NCBI RefSeq assembly: GCF_034497705.1 | Contig: NZ_JAXRUV010000007.1 | Coordinates: 108,932 to 172,931, forward strand | Origin: Marinococcus luteus_A | Lineage (GTDB): Bacteria; Bacillota; Bacilli; Bacillales; Marinococcaceae | Reading direction: 5' to 3' | Length of the DNA: 64,000 nt | Shown: positions 24,859 to 32,701 of the stretch, in pieces | Layout: each line of letters starts with the position of its first letter | How positions within the stretch are numbered: the first letter of the stretch is position 1 | Translations under genes and position numbers: made by a program | The notes under the pieces: generated by a model | What the model was told of the DNA's origin: nothing | The model's input: only the letters and a program-made list of their open reading frames with translations | Database searches by the model: none

Positions 24859-25302
24859 ATGGTGAAACGTACGGCAGAGAAAGTGCTTGGAATTATCGCG
24901 GCTGTCTTAAGCGGCCTTGGCATCATTTTAGGAATTGTTCTGTTGTTCGTGGACGCTTCTGCGTTAGAGGAAGCAAACCAGATGATTCAGGAAGAAGGAG
25001 GAGAAACGCTGAATGCGCAGGATATGGCTGCACAGTTTACCGCCTTCGGTATCAGCCTGATCATCTTTTCAGCAATCGCAACAATCCTTGCAGCGGTGGG
25101 CGTTTTCCTTCTGAAGCGAAATAAACGTGCCGTTGCTTCCGGCATTTTGTTTTTCCTTGCGGCGATTGCCGGCTTTATAGCAGTCAATTTGTTTGCCATT
25201 GTTCATTTTATCCTGCTCGTGGTGGCAGGCATTATGGCGATTGTCCGCAAGCCGGATACGCCAGCCGATAATTCCACAGACGTACAGGAATATCCGGAAT
25301 AA
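24859..25302 (+). CDS. DUF4064-type membrane protein
   Basis: A 147-residue protein with four hydrophobic spans (about 8-30, 60-85, 92-110 and 113-135) and an external loop rich in Glu/Gln/Asn between spans 1 and 2, the DUF4064 pattern. It ends in an acidic tail. ATG 24859 follows GAGGAG by 9 bases. It is 72 bases downstream of the permease and probably in the same transcript, so it may share the envelope-stress role. Confidence 0.75.
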   Translation: MVKRTAEKVLGIIAAVLSGLGIILGIVLLFVDASALEEANQMIQEEGGETLNAQDMAAQFTAFGISLIIFSAIATILAAVGVFLLKRNKRAVASGILFFLAAIAGFIAVNLFAIVHFILLVVAGIMAIVRKPDTPADNSTDVQEYPE

Positions 25303-25313
25303 CAGAAATGGGG

Positions 25314-25340
25314 GCTCCGAGAAACTCGGAGCTCTTTTTT
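25314..25340 (+). terminator. Terminator after the ABC/DUF4064 unit
   Basis: Perfect stem GCTCCGAG/CTCGGAGC (25314-25321 with 25325-25332), AAA loop, T run to 25340. Confidence 0.88.
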
Positions 25341-25354
25341 ATGAGGAGGATTGG

Positions 25355-25855
25355 ATGAGAATACTGGTGATTGCCGACACTCATATGCCGAAAAAGGCAA
25401 AAAAGTGGCCGAAGGAGCTTTACAAGGAATTTGCAGAGGTTGATTATATTATTCATGCCGGAGACTGGCAGGACCCGGACGTGTGGGAAGATTTAAGCCA
25501 GCATGCTCCACTTACCGGGGTATATGGAAATGTGGACGGAGACGATATGAAAGATATCGTGAATGAAAAGGAGGAAGTCGTGCTTGAGGGGTGGCGTATC
25601 GGTATCGTGCACGGGCACGGCGAAAAAGGAACAACTGAAAAAAGAGCCGGGGAAGCGTTCGCCCCCGGCCAAAAGGATATTATTATTTTCGGTCACTCCC
25701 ATATTCCTTACCTGCGGCATGCTGGAAAAACGTTGATGTTTAACCCGGGGTCACCGACGGATAAGCGAAAGGCGACGATGTTTTCCTACGGACTGCTCGA
25801 CCTCCACCATAACCATTTTGAAGCCCGGCATGTATTCTTTCCCGGGAAAAGCTAA
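25355..25855 (+). CDS. YfcE/MJ0936-type metallophosphoesterase
   Basis: A 166-residue calcineurin-like phosphodiesterase with the whole metal set: ADTH, HAGDW, GNVDGDD, IVHGHGE and FGHSH, closing with FNPGSPTDKR. The family hydrolyses phosphodiesters; the natural substrate is unclear. ATG 25355 follows GAGGAGGA. The stop overlaps the stop of the convergent flavoprotein gene (25852-25855), leaving no room for a terminator. Confidence 0.88.
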   Translation: MRILVIADTHMPKKAKKWPKELYKEFAEVDYIIHAGDWQDPDVWEDLSQHAPLTGVYGNVDGDDMKDIVNEKEEVVLEGWRIGIVHGHGEKGTTEKRAGEAFAPGQKDIIIFGHSHIPYLRHAGKTLMFNPGSPTDKRKATMFSYGLLDLHHNHFEARHVFFPGKS

Positions 25856-27180
25856 ACGAAATACTGAAGATCCGAAGCGTTGGTCGGATATGCAAACATC
25901 GTCCCGGATAAGGAGCTCGCCGGGATTTCGTGCTGGATCACGAGCGTCATGTAGTTAATGAACGAGGATGCATCGCTGTTTAATGCGTGAGCACCGACCA
26001 CGGTGTCTTTTTCCTTATCAATAATTAATTTTACAAAAGCCGTTTTTTCATTTTTGTGCTTGTACGTAAACCACGAGCTGACGTCTTCGGTAATTACAGA
26101 CATTCCGAGGGAGGAGGCTGCATCGCCTGTCAGGCCCACCGCTGTTAACCCAGGCACGGTGAACGCTGCAGAAGCGATTGGTCCGTAATGAACGGGAGTG
26201 CTGTTGTTTTCGAGCAGGTTGGTGGATGCGTAGCCTGCTTCAAAGCCGGCTAATGGGGTTAACGGGCTACCGGACGTATCGGCGCAATCGCCGGCGGCAT
26301 AAATATTTTCATTGGTTGTGTTTTGCAGATATTCATTTACAGTAATGCCCCGCTTTTTATCGTAGGCCGCACCGGCTTTTTCCAGATCCAGCGTTTGCAC
26401 GTTCGGTGTGCGGCCGCTGCCGTGAACTACAATATCGCCATGAAAGGAGTCTTCCGTATTCGTATAAACCTGATAGCCTTTTCTCTCTGGGCGTATTTCG
26501 GCTGCTTCGGTGTGCAGATGTACATGTACACCGATTGATTCGGAGTAGTCAATGAGCTTTTGGACAAGCTCAGTATCAAATCCTTTCAATGCACGATCTC
26601 CGCGCTGTAGAATATGAACATCGGCTCCCGCCCGTTTGGCAAGGTGGGCAAATTCAAAGGAAATATAACCGCCCCCGATAAAAACAATGCTTGATGGCAG
26701 CTGATCGAGTTCGAGAAAATCATCGCTGCTGAGCATATGTTCAGATCCTTCAATTGGCAGAGGGGCGGGGCTTGCGCCGGTGGCGAGTACGAATTTTTTA
26801 CTCTTAATATGGCGGCCATCTATTTCTATCGTTTCATGGTCGATAAAACGGGCGCGTCCGTGCAGGGTGTCAATGCCGCTGTCTTTTAAGCTTTGTTCGA
26901 TAGCTTCCGGCACTCCCTGAACGAACGTGCGCTTGAAATTCATTAAATCTTCCCAGCGGATGGATAAATCGCCTTCAAGACCAAGGCCTTGCAGGCGCTG
27001 GGCCTGTTCGAGCACCTCTGAAGCATGGATGAGAACCTTCTTCGGGTCGCATCCACGCAGGGCGCAGGTGCCGCCGTAGGGACGTTCATCCACTATAGCT
27101 GTGTTCCATCCGGCCCCGTTTAAGTTTCCTGCAGCGGTCATGCCCGCCGACCCGCTTCCGATTACGATTACGTCATACAT
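25852..27180 (-). CDS. FAD-dependent pyridine nucleotide-disulfide oxidoreductase, atypical
   Basis: A 442-residue glutathione-reductase-fold flavoprotein. It shows the FAD loop VIGSGSAGMTAA, a redox-active pair in GGTCALRGC (Cys39, Cys44), the NAD(P) loop FIGGGYISFEFA and the second FAD motif YAAGDCAD. The C-terminal catalytic His of the usual HPTxxE motif reads AYPTNASD here, so the His-Glu dyad that protonates the thiolate is absent. It may not be a normal disulfide reductase. ATG 27180 follows AAAGGAGG; the longer open frame upstream lacks support. Confidence 0.85.
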   Translation of the reverse strand: MYDVIVIGSGSAGMTAAGNLNGAGWNTAIVDERPYGGTCALRGCDPKKVLIHASEVLEQAQRLQGLGLEGDLSIRWEDLMNFKRTFVQGVPEAIEQSLKDSGIDTLHGRARFIDHETIEIDGRHIKSKKFVLATGASPAPLPIEGSEHMLSSDDFLELDQLPSSIVFIGGGYISFEFAHLAKRAGADVHILQRGDRALKGFDTELVQKLIDYSESIGVHVHLHTEAAEIRPERKGYQVYTNTEDSFHGDIVVHGSGRTPNVQTLDLEKAGAAYDKKRGITVNEYLQNTTNENIYAAGDCADTSGSPLTPLAGFEAGYASTNLLENNSTPVHYGPIASAAFTVPGLTAVGLTGDAASSLGMSVITEDVSSWFTYKHKNEKTAFVKLIIDKEKDTVVGAHALNSDASSFINYMTLVIQHEIPASSLSGTMFAYPTNASDLQYFV

Positions 27181-27282
27181 AGTATTTACCTCCTTTAATT
27201 TCTTCGTTTCTATTCCTTTTGCCGGAAGAAATGAAACGAAATCCCAAAATGGAAAAATATTATCCGAAAGAAGGAAAAGCAT

Positions 27283-28461
27283 ATGCAGTACGAAGCAAGT
27301 GAATTCCGTTCCGAACGATTGACGACCGGGCTTTTGTTCTGGTCAGGGCTGATTGTGATGTCGAGCTTATACATGACAATACCGCTGATCCCAACCTTTT
27401 CGGAAGCGTTTTACATTTCTGCCGGCGAAGCTGCCTGGGCAGGGAGTATTTTTTCCATCTTTTTCGCGGCAGGCTGTCTGGTGTACGGCCCGTTATCGGA
27501 ACGGGTGGGGAGAAAACGTACGATCGTAACGGGGTTGCTTGTGCTCGCGGTCGTCACTCTTCTGATCGGTCTGGTGCCGACCTTTTCTGCTCTGCTTATC
27601 GGCCGGGCTCTCCAGGGGCTGGCGGCTGCTTCGTTTTCACCAGTAGCGCTTGCATACATCGGCGATATGTTTGCGCCGGCTAAGAGAGGTTCGGTTATCG
27701 GGTTTATCAGCGCCGGCTTTTTAATTGCAGGGATTTTCGGGCAGACGTGGAGCAGTGCCGCCATGCAGATGGCCAACTGGCACTGGGCCTTTTTGCTGCT
27801 CGGTATTGTGTATGTGCTCACCTTTGTTTTAATGTGGCGTCTGCTTCCGGTAGATCCATCGAAAGGAAAAACGGGCGGTAAGCCGTTTTTTTTCTCCCAG
27901 CTGCAGACGGCGGCCAAAAATAAGAGCCTGCTGCTTTGCTTTATCGTCACTTTTTCGGTACTGATGGTTTTTGTGGGGATGTATTCTTCGCTCGGGCAGT
28001 ACCTGCAGGGCGCATTCCAGCTAAGTCAGGGTGACATTTTATACGTCCGCGCAGCGGGGCTTCTCGGCATCAGTGTTGCTTTTTTCACAGGGAAATGGAG
28101 CAGGCGTGTCGGCAGTCCATTTATCCTTCGCGCCGGTCTCGGTATTGGAGCGCTCTCCCTTTTGTTGATGATTGTGACCGACAGTTTATCGCTGCTTGTA
28201 ATATGGAGCGTGCTGTTTACGGTCGGAGCTGGTTTAATCGTTCCTGCAATTATTGCGCTCATCAACCAGGTGGGTTCTGAAGTGAGAGGGGTGGCAACGT
28301 CGCTGTATACATTTATTTTATTTATCGGTGCCAGTATCGGGCCGGTGCTCAGCACCGCAGTCAGCCAGGCTGTGTCTGTCGAATGGGCCTTCGGTGTGCT
28401 CGCTTTGATTTACGCTGCCAGTTTTGTAACAGCTTTAGGAATACGTGTGCCAAAGCAGTAA
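27283..28461 (+). CDS. MFS transporter (drug/sugar efflux type)
   Basis: A 392-residue, 12-span major-facilitator protein. The loop 2-3 motif YGPLSERVGRKRTIV is intact, as is the loop 5 RALQGLAAA motif of antiporters. Similarity is to the YgaY/AraJ group that exports drugs or metabolites by proton antiport. The ATG follows GAAGGA. It is divergent from the flavoprotein gene. Confidence 0.85.
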   Translation: MQYEASEFRSERLTTGLLFWSGLIVMSSLYMTIPLIPTFSEAFYISAGEAAWAGSIFSIFFAAGCLVYGPLSERVGRKRTIVTGLLVLAVVTLLIGLVPTFSALLIGRALQGLAAASFSPVALAYIGDMFAPAKRGSVIGFISAGFLIAGIFGQTWSSAAMQMANWHWAFLLLGIVYVLTFVLMWRLLPVDPSKGKTGGKPFFFSQLQTAAKNKSLLLCFIVTFSVLMVFVGMYSSLGQYLQGAFQLSQGDILYVRAAGLLGISVAFFTGKWSRRVGSPFILRAGLGIGALSLLLMIVTDSLSLLVIWSVLFTVGAGLIVPAIIALINQVGSEVRGVATSLYTFILFIGASIGPVLSTAVSQAVSVEWAFGVLALIYAASFVTALGIRVPKQ

Positions 28462-28486
28462 AGAAGTCGTTAAACGGCTTCTTTTT
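28461..28486 (+). terminator. Terminator of the MFS gene
   Basis: Stem AAGAAGTCGTT/AACGGCTTCTT (28461-28471 with 28473-28483, one G-U pair) followed by T residues. Confidence 0.75.
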
Positions 28487-28717
28487 AATTTTATGTGAAT
28501 TTATTTGACATATTTTTTCTTCTGAATAGGTTTTAACGGAAAAATACGTCGGGATGACATAAATAAGAAAGAATGATGATAGAAAATATCACAAAGTAAT
28601 TTCTATATTACTGCCTAATTACTCGAAATTTTCAGAAAATAATGATATGATAAAAATCCAATCAGAAAAACAATAAAGAGTATATTTAGATAATCCAGAT
28701 AAATAGGAGTGGTGAAC

Positions 28718-29560
28718 ATGGTTAAAGGCAGTACGAAGCGCTATTTGGAAGCCCTAAGTTTGACGGTGGAGGAACCTTCTTTTTCTTATCTAGCCAAAAT
28801 TATGAACGCTCACTTGTTTACATTTCCATTTGAAAATGCCAGCAAACTAATATACCACCGGGAAAATACGTGGGAAAATTATACGCCGGACACAAAGAAC
28901 TTCGTCGATAACTTCGAAAAATACAAGTTTGGCGGAACATGTTTTACCGTTAATCAGAAGGTGGCGGCTATACTTCAGGATTTAGGCTTTGATGCTTACA
29001 ACATCAACATGGGGCCGGAACACATTGCGACTGTTGTCCGGCTGCAGGGCGAGCATATTCTCGTGGACTGTGCCGTTTCGGCGCCGATTTTTTCACCGGT
29101 GCGCCTGGAGAGGTCCGACCGGAACATTTATATGTATCACGATGAAAAAATTGTCATCAGTCCGGTGGATAAAGAAAATCACCTGTATGAATTCAAACGA
29201 TATATAAAAGGGACGCTGACAAAAGATCAGTGGGTATTTAACGCTGACCAGCCGAGAAGTCAGAAATATCTTAATGATATGGTAGGCCATTCCCACCGGG
29301 AAGGAGCTATGTTTATGTCGCTGCTGAGGCTGCAGATGTGGCAGCCAACGCGAAACATTACGCTGAAAAATAACCGGATGCGCATCTATCATCCAGATGG
29401 GACTACGGAAAAAAGAGATCTGCAGTCGATTGAAGAGATCGAAGAAGTGGTTCAGCGTGAGTTCGGACTCGGAAAACTGCCTGTGCGAAAAGCGATCGAA
29501 TATCTCGAAGCTAAAGGAATAGACGTATTCGCCTCCTTAAATAAAGAAGAAGCATCTTAA
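28718..29560 (+). CDS. nat: Arylamine N-acetyltransferase
   Basis: Cytoplasmic transferase of acetyl (or other acyl) from CoA to arylamines and hydrazines. The 280-residue product keeps the Cys-His-Asp triad: Cys75 in FGGTCFTVN, His102 in EHIATVV and Asp117 in ILVDCAV. The spacing is right for the family. ATG 28718 lies 8 bases after GGAG; two GTG codons just upstream overlap that site. The upstream 230 bp are AT-rich without an obvious regulator. Confidence 0.88.
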   Translation: MVKGSTKRYLEALSLTVEEPSFSYLAKIMNAHLFTFPFENASKLIYHRENTWENYTPDTKNFVDNFEKYKFGGTCFTVNQKVAAILQDLGFDAYNINMGPEHIATVVRLQGEHILVDCAVSAPIFSPVRLERSDRNIYMYHDEKIVISPVDKENHLYEFKRYIKGTLTKDQWVFNADQPRSQKYLNDMVGHSHREGAMFMSLLRLQMWQPTRNITLKNNRMRIYHPDGTTEKRDLQSIEEIEEVVQREFGLGKLPVRKAIEYLEAKGIDVFASLNKEEAS

Positions 29561-29564
29561 GTGT

Positions 29565-29591
29565 AACCGGCGCTGTCTGCGCCGGTTTTTT
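29565..29591 (+). terminator. Terminator of nat
   Basis: Nine-bp perfect stem AACCGGCGC/GCGCCGGTT with a run of six T. Confidence 0.88.
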
Positions 29592-29668
29592 GTTTGAAGA
29601 CGGTTGCGGCTGGTTATCTGTATCGCATATGATGGACAGATAACATTAACACAGGGCAGGTGTCTGGA

Positions 29669-30217
29669 TTGAATAACGCGATTGCCGAGGTAAAGCTGGT
29701 ACCCTTTAAGCGAGAGCATTATGACAGGTTAATTGAGTGGGTGCCGTCGGCCGATTTTTTAAAGCAGTGGAGCGGAGAAGCTTTTACATACCCGCTGAAT
29801 GCAGAACAGCTCGATGATTACCGCAGACAGCAGGAGGGAGACAACCCTAAACGGCTTGTCTATACTGCCCTGCATCAAACAAGCGGCGTGCCCGTCGGTC
29901 ACATATCGCTTGGGGCCATTAATTACCACGATCGTTCCGGGCGGATAGGCAAGGTGCTTGTGGGAGATGAAACGATGCGCGGGATGGGTCTCGGACAGTG
30001 GATGGTTCGGGAGGTATGCCGGATCGCCTTTGACGAATTGCAGCTGCACCGGGTGGCGCTCGGAGTTTTTGATTTTAACACTTCCGCTTTGCGCTGCTAT
30101 GAGCGTGCCGGCTTTCAGCGCGAGGGGGTAAAACGGGATCTTCGTCTTGTAGGAAACACCTATTGGTCTCTTGTGGAGATGAGCATGCTCGAAGAGGAGT
30201 GGGAGAAGCTGCGTTAA
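29669..30217 (+). CDS. GNAT acetyltransferase, RimJ/RimL-like
   Basis: A 182-residue GNAT protein: KLVPFKREHYDRLIEWV start, central VGHISLGAINYHDRSGRIGKVLVGDETMRGMGLGQWMV with the acetyl-CoA loop, and FNTSALRCYERAGFQREG. It resembles ribosomal-protein alanine acetyltransferases, but the substrate is not certain. TTG 29669 is chosen because AGGTG lies 7 bases before it; a GTG at 29660 overlaps that site. Confidence 0.85.
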   Translation: MNNAIAEVKLVPFKREHYDRLIEWVPSADFLKQWSGEAFTYPLNAEQLDDYRRQQEGDNPKRLVYTALHQTSGVPVGHISLGAINYHDRSGRIGKVLVGDETMRGMGLGQWMVREVCRIAFDELQLHRVALGVFDFNTSALRCYERAGFQREGVKRDLRLVGNTYWSLVEMSMLEEEWEKLR

Positions 30218-30278
30218 TTCCCCTGCTAGCGGTTACCGCATTTCTGGAAATTTCACTGTAAAAGGTTCATAATAAAAT

Positions 30279-30309
30279 GACAGGAGCCATCTGCGCTCGT
30301 GTCTTTTTT
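30279..30309 (+). terminator. Terminator before mqnB
   Basis: Stem GACAGGAGC/GCTCGTGTC (30279-30287 with 30295-30303, one mismatch) followed by six T. It ends the acetyltransferase transcript or attenuates mqnB. Confidence 0.65.
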
Positions 30310-30353
30310 ATAGGCGGGCAGCAGAAGCTTGATTATGGCTTGGAGGGAAGCGC

Positions 30354-31010
30354 ATGGATAAAAAACCATCTGTACTGGTAATGGTATCTGTAGAGGCAGA
30401 AAAAGAAGCCCTGCAGGCAGCAGTGGAGGCAGAAGATGCCTGGGAGGTGCAGGTAGGCGGTGTCGGAGCGGCACAGATGAGTGTCCGGACATCGCTGCTG
30501 CTTGCTGAACACGACTATGATTTAGTTATAAACGCGGGTATTGCGGGCGCATTTCCGGATAAAGCCTGGCTGGGTGATATTGTGGCAGCCAGCGAAATTG
30601 TCGCCGCGGATATGGGTGCAGAAACAGAGGAAGGATTCGCTCCGCTCGAAAAGCTTGGGCTGGGACCGACGCGTTTTCCGACAGAAAAAAAATATACGCC
30701 TGAGTTAATCCGGCGTCTTGCGGAACAGGGGATTTCAGCTGTTGAAGCCCCGGTGCTTTCTGTGTCGACCGTAACCGGTACACAGGCAATGGTGAACCAG
30801 CGGGCGTTTTTATATGAAGATGCTGCGGCAGAAGCAATGGAAGGCTACGGCGTGGCAGCGGCCGCCAGCTATTTCGGCATTCCGGTAATGGAAATACGCG
30901 CCATATCAAATGAAGTCGGGCCAAGAGACAGGGACGCCTGGAACATACCGGGAGCACTGAATTCTCTGCGGTCGGCTGTACTTATATTGCAGGAGGTTAC
31001 GTCATCATGA
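30354..31010 (+). CDS. mqnB: Futalosine hydrolase
   Basis: Nucleosidase of the futalosine route to menaquinone; it releases the base and leaves dehypoxanthine futalosine. The 218-residue MTA/SAH-nucleosidase fold shows INAGIAGAF, VVAADMGAE, VSTVTGTQ and the EAMEGYGVA segment with the catalytic Glu/Asp surroundings. Its end overlaps the mqnD start by four bases, which fixes the pathway. The start follows GGAGGGA. MqnA, MqnC and MqnE must be encoded elsewhere. Confidence 0.92.
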   Translation: MDKKPSVLVMVSVEAEKEALQAAVEAEDAWEVQVGGVGAAQMSVRTSLLLAEHDYDLVINAGIAGAFPDKAWLGDIVAASEIVAADMGAETEEGFAPLEKLGLGPTRFPTEKKYTPELIRRLAEQGISAVEAPVLSVSTVTGTQAMVNQRAFLYEDAAAEAMEGYGVAAAASYFGIPVMEIRAISNEVGPRDRDAWNIPGALNSLRSAVLILQEVTSS

Positions 31011-31840
31011 AAATAGCTTTTTCCCCGTGTCCCAACGACACGTTCGTATTCCATGCCTGGACGCATGGGCTGTTAAAAGATACAGAAGCTCCGGAAGTCA
31101 CATTTGCAGATATTGATATTACCAACCACTGGGCCGCAAACAAAGAAGGACCGGAAGTGATGAAAATTTCCTACGCGGCTCTTCCATGGGTGCTTGAAGA
31201 TTATGCTCTTCTTCCGAGCGGTGGTGCCCTTGGTTACGGCTGCGGTCCCTTAGTATTAACAAAAGGCGAAAAAACGCCAGGGCATTTGATCGGAAAAACG
31301 GTAGCGGTGCCGAGTGAACGATCCACGGCTTATCTACTGTTCCGTTTATGGGCATCCAAAGTAATCCCTGAAGGTGTTGGAGAAATTAAAGTGATGCCCT
31401 TCGATGATATTATGCCGGCAGTCCGGGACGGCGAAATAGATGCTGGCCTTGTCATTCATGAAGCCAGATTCACATACCATAATTATGGCCTTTCGCTTGT
31501 AGAGGATATGGGCAGCTGGTGGGAAAGGGACACGGGCTTTCCAATTCCGCTTGGAGCGATCATTGCCCGCCGCCATTTAGATACGCAGACGCTCGCAGAT
31601 AATGCCCGGCGCTCTGTGGAATACGCCTGGGAGCATCCGGAGGCATCAAGTGATTTTGTTATGGAAAATGCTCAGGAGATGTCACCGGAGGTGGCTCAGT
31701 CCCACATTGAACTGTATGTTAACGAATTCACCCGCAAGCTTGGTGAAGACGGGTACGCCGCTGTGGAAACCCTGCTCGGACGGGCGATGCAAGAAGAATT
31801 AATCCCTTCCTTTGATCTGAAAAAAATCAGGCTGTACTAA
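31007..31840 (+). CDS. mqnD: 1,4-dihydroxy-6-naphthoate synthase
   Basis: Later step of the futalosine menaquinone pathway: cyclic dehypoxanthine futalosine to 1,4-dihydroxy-6-naphthoate. The 277-residue periplasmic-binding-protein-like fold starts with the diagnostic FSPCPNDTFVFHAW and contains SYAALPWVLEDY, LPSGGALGYGCGPLV and AGLVIHEARFTY. It is co-translated with mqnB. A long interrupted hairpin follows it. Confidence 0.93.
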   Translation: MKIAFSPCPNDTFVFHAWTHGLLKDTEAPEVTFADIDITNHWAANKEGPEVMKISYAALPWVLEDYALLPSGGALGYGCGPLVLTKGEKTPGHLIGKTVAVPSERSTAYLLFRLWASKVIPEGVGEIKVMPFDDIMPAVRDGEIDAGLVIHEARFTYHNYGLSLVEDMGSWWERDTGFPIPLGAIIARRHLDTQTLADNARRSVEYAWEHPEASSDFVMENAQEMSPEVAQSHIELYVNEFTRKLGEDGYAAVETLLGRAMQEELIPSFDLKKIRLY

Positions 31841-31844
31841 ACAG

Positions 31845-31930
31845 AAAAGTTCCTGGAGTCTTTTGAACGGTAATTATTGAGGTGATATTTATGCCACCAT
31901 GGTAATTAAGTTCAGGCACCAGGAACTTTT
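31845..31930. repeat. Long interrupted inverted repeat between convergent genes
   Basis: Outer arms AAAAGTTCCTGG (31845-31856) and CCAGGAACTTTT (31919-31930) are a perfect 12-bp inverted repeat. Inside them further arms pair in register: TGAAC/GTTCA, TAATTA/TAATTA and GGTG/CACC, separated by short internal loops. The 86-bp unit spans the whole mqnD-nuclease gap and could be a bidirectional terminator or a small mobile or structured-RNA repeat. I see no second copy in the window. Confidence 0.6.
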
Positions 31931-32420
31931 ATTTAGAAAAAGTACATTGCTTCTTCCGGTAAATACAGGATCGGCATTTTACTTTGGAGGGGTTCACAGG
32001 AACTGGTTCGCCTTTTTCCGACGTTTTCATGTATTCGAGAATGTCTGCTAATTTTTGCCGCTGCCGTTTCGTGTTTTTTATGTAAAAGCTCTTGTTACGA
32101 TAATATAAATAACCCCCGCGTACGGTGCCGTACTGTTCAGCCAGGATAAAACCAGCTGTCAATTGCATCTGGTCATGAAAGCGCGGGCTGTTTTTAGCTG
32201 ATATGCCGGATTTCTTTTCTCCAACAGTCACATACCAATTATTTTTCAAAATGAGATCCGGTTTGCCCCGGATTTTCCATTGATGGTTTTCAAGAATTGG
32301 AGCATAAGTTCCTTTTTTGTCCCTGTAAACGACCTTATTTGCTCCTCTGAATATTCTATAAATGAAAAAACATGCAAAGATCGTCAGAAAAACATAGAGG
32401 ACCATATGGAAAGCACCCAA
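31929..32420 (-). CDS. Cas4-like PD-(D/E)XK nuclease, C-terminal half with N-terminal membrane anchor
   Basis: A 163-residue protein. One transmembrane segment (about 6-25) is followed by the core of a RecB/Cas4-type nuclease: Asp55 in GKPDLIL, the ExK motif VGEKK (Glu68, Lys70), a QMQL helix (84-87) and a C-terminal cysteine cluster C149-x2-C152-x6-C159. The helix-1 Cys and the G-x3-H motif of the family are missing here but present in the gene upstream. TTG 32420 is supported by GGAGGAGG six bases before it, inside the preceding gene. Inference: it forms one active nuclease together with that partner. No CRISPR genes are near. Confidence 0.7.
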   Translation of the reverse strand: MGAFHMVLYVFLTIFACFFIYRIFRGANKVVYRDKKGTYAPILENHQWKIRGKPDLILKNNWYVTVGEKKSGISAKNSPRFHDQMQLTAGFILAEQYGTVRGGYLYYRNKSFYIKNTKRQRQKLADILEYMKTSEKGEPVPVNPSKVKCRSCIYRKKQCTFSK

Positions 32421-32674
32421 AATATACCTCCTCCGGCGAGTAATGCTGCTCCTAAAGCGGCTAACAGACGGAAAAAACCAATACCGGGCCGATGGGTTTG
32501 ATTAAATTTTTCGTGTGCCTTGTTTCCACGGCTGAATCGCTGCTCCCGTATTTGTGTTTGTTCCTCGTCTAAAAAAATTTTATTCTGCTTAAGAGCTTTA
32601 TCCAAACGCCATTGCTCAGAGCACCTGGTAAAGGCGTTGATTTCTGTAGGGGTAAAATATTTTTCTTTTTTCAT
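32384..32674 (-). CDS. Cas4-like nuclease, N-terminal half with C-terminal membrane anchor
   Basis: A 96-residue protein starting FTPTEINAFTRCSEQWRLD, the N-terminal Cas4 pattern with the first Fe-S cysteine (Cys18). Next comes RFSRGNKAHEKF, the RecB-family G-x3-H motif (Gly50, His54), and the protein ends in a transmembrane segment (about 67-90). It overlaps the C-terminal-half gene by 37 bases in another frame. The start follows AGAAAGGAG, and the gene lies 27 bases downstream of the EamA transporter gene. Alternative: a remnant of a frameshifted single gene. The strong internal ribosome site argues for two deliberate products. Confidence 0.68.
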   Translation of the reverse strand: MKKEKYFTPTEINAFTRCSEQWRLDKALKQNKIFLDEEQTQIREQRFSRGNKAHEKFNQTHRPGIGFFRLLAALGAALLAGGGIFWVLSIWSSMFF

Positions 32675-32701
32675 TGAAAGCTCCTTTCTACAAAAATAAG
32701 A

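Noticed and set aside
32384..32440. Programmed -1 frameshift joining the two Cas4-like halves
   Set aside because: No canonical X-XXY-YYZ slippery heptamer is visible, while the second gene has its own strong ribosome site and TTG. Coupled translation is simpler.
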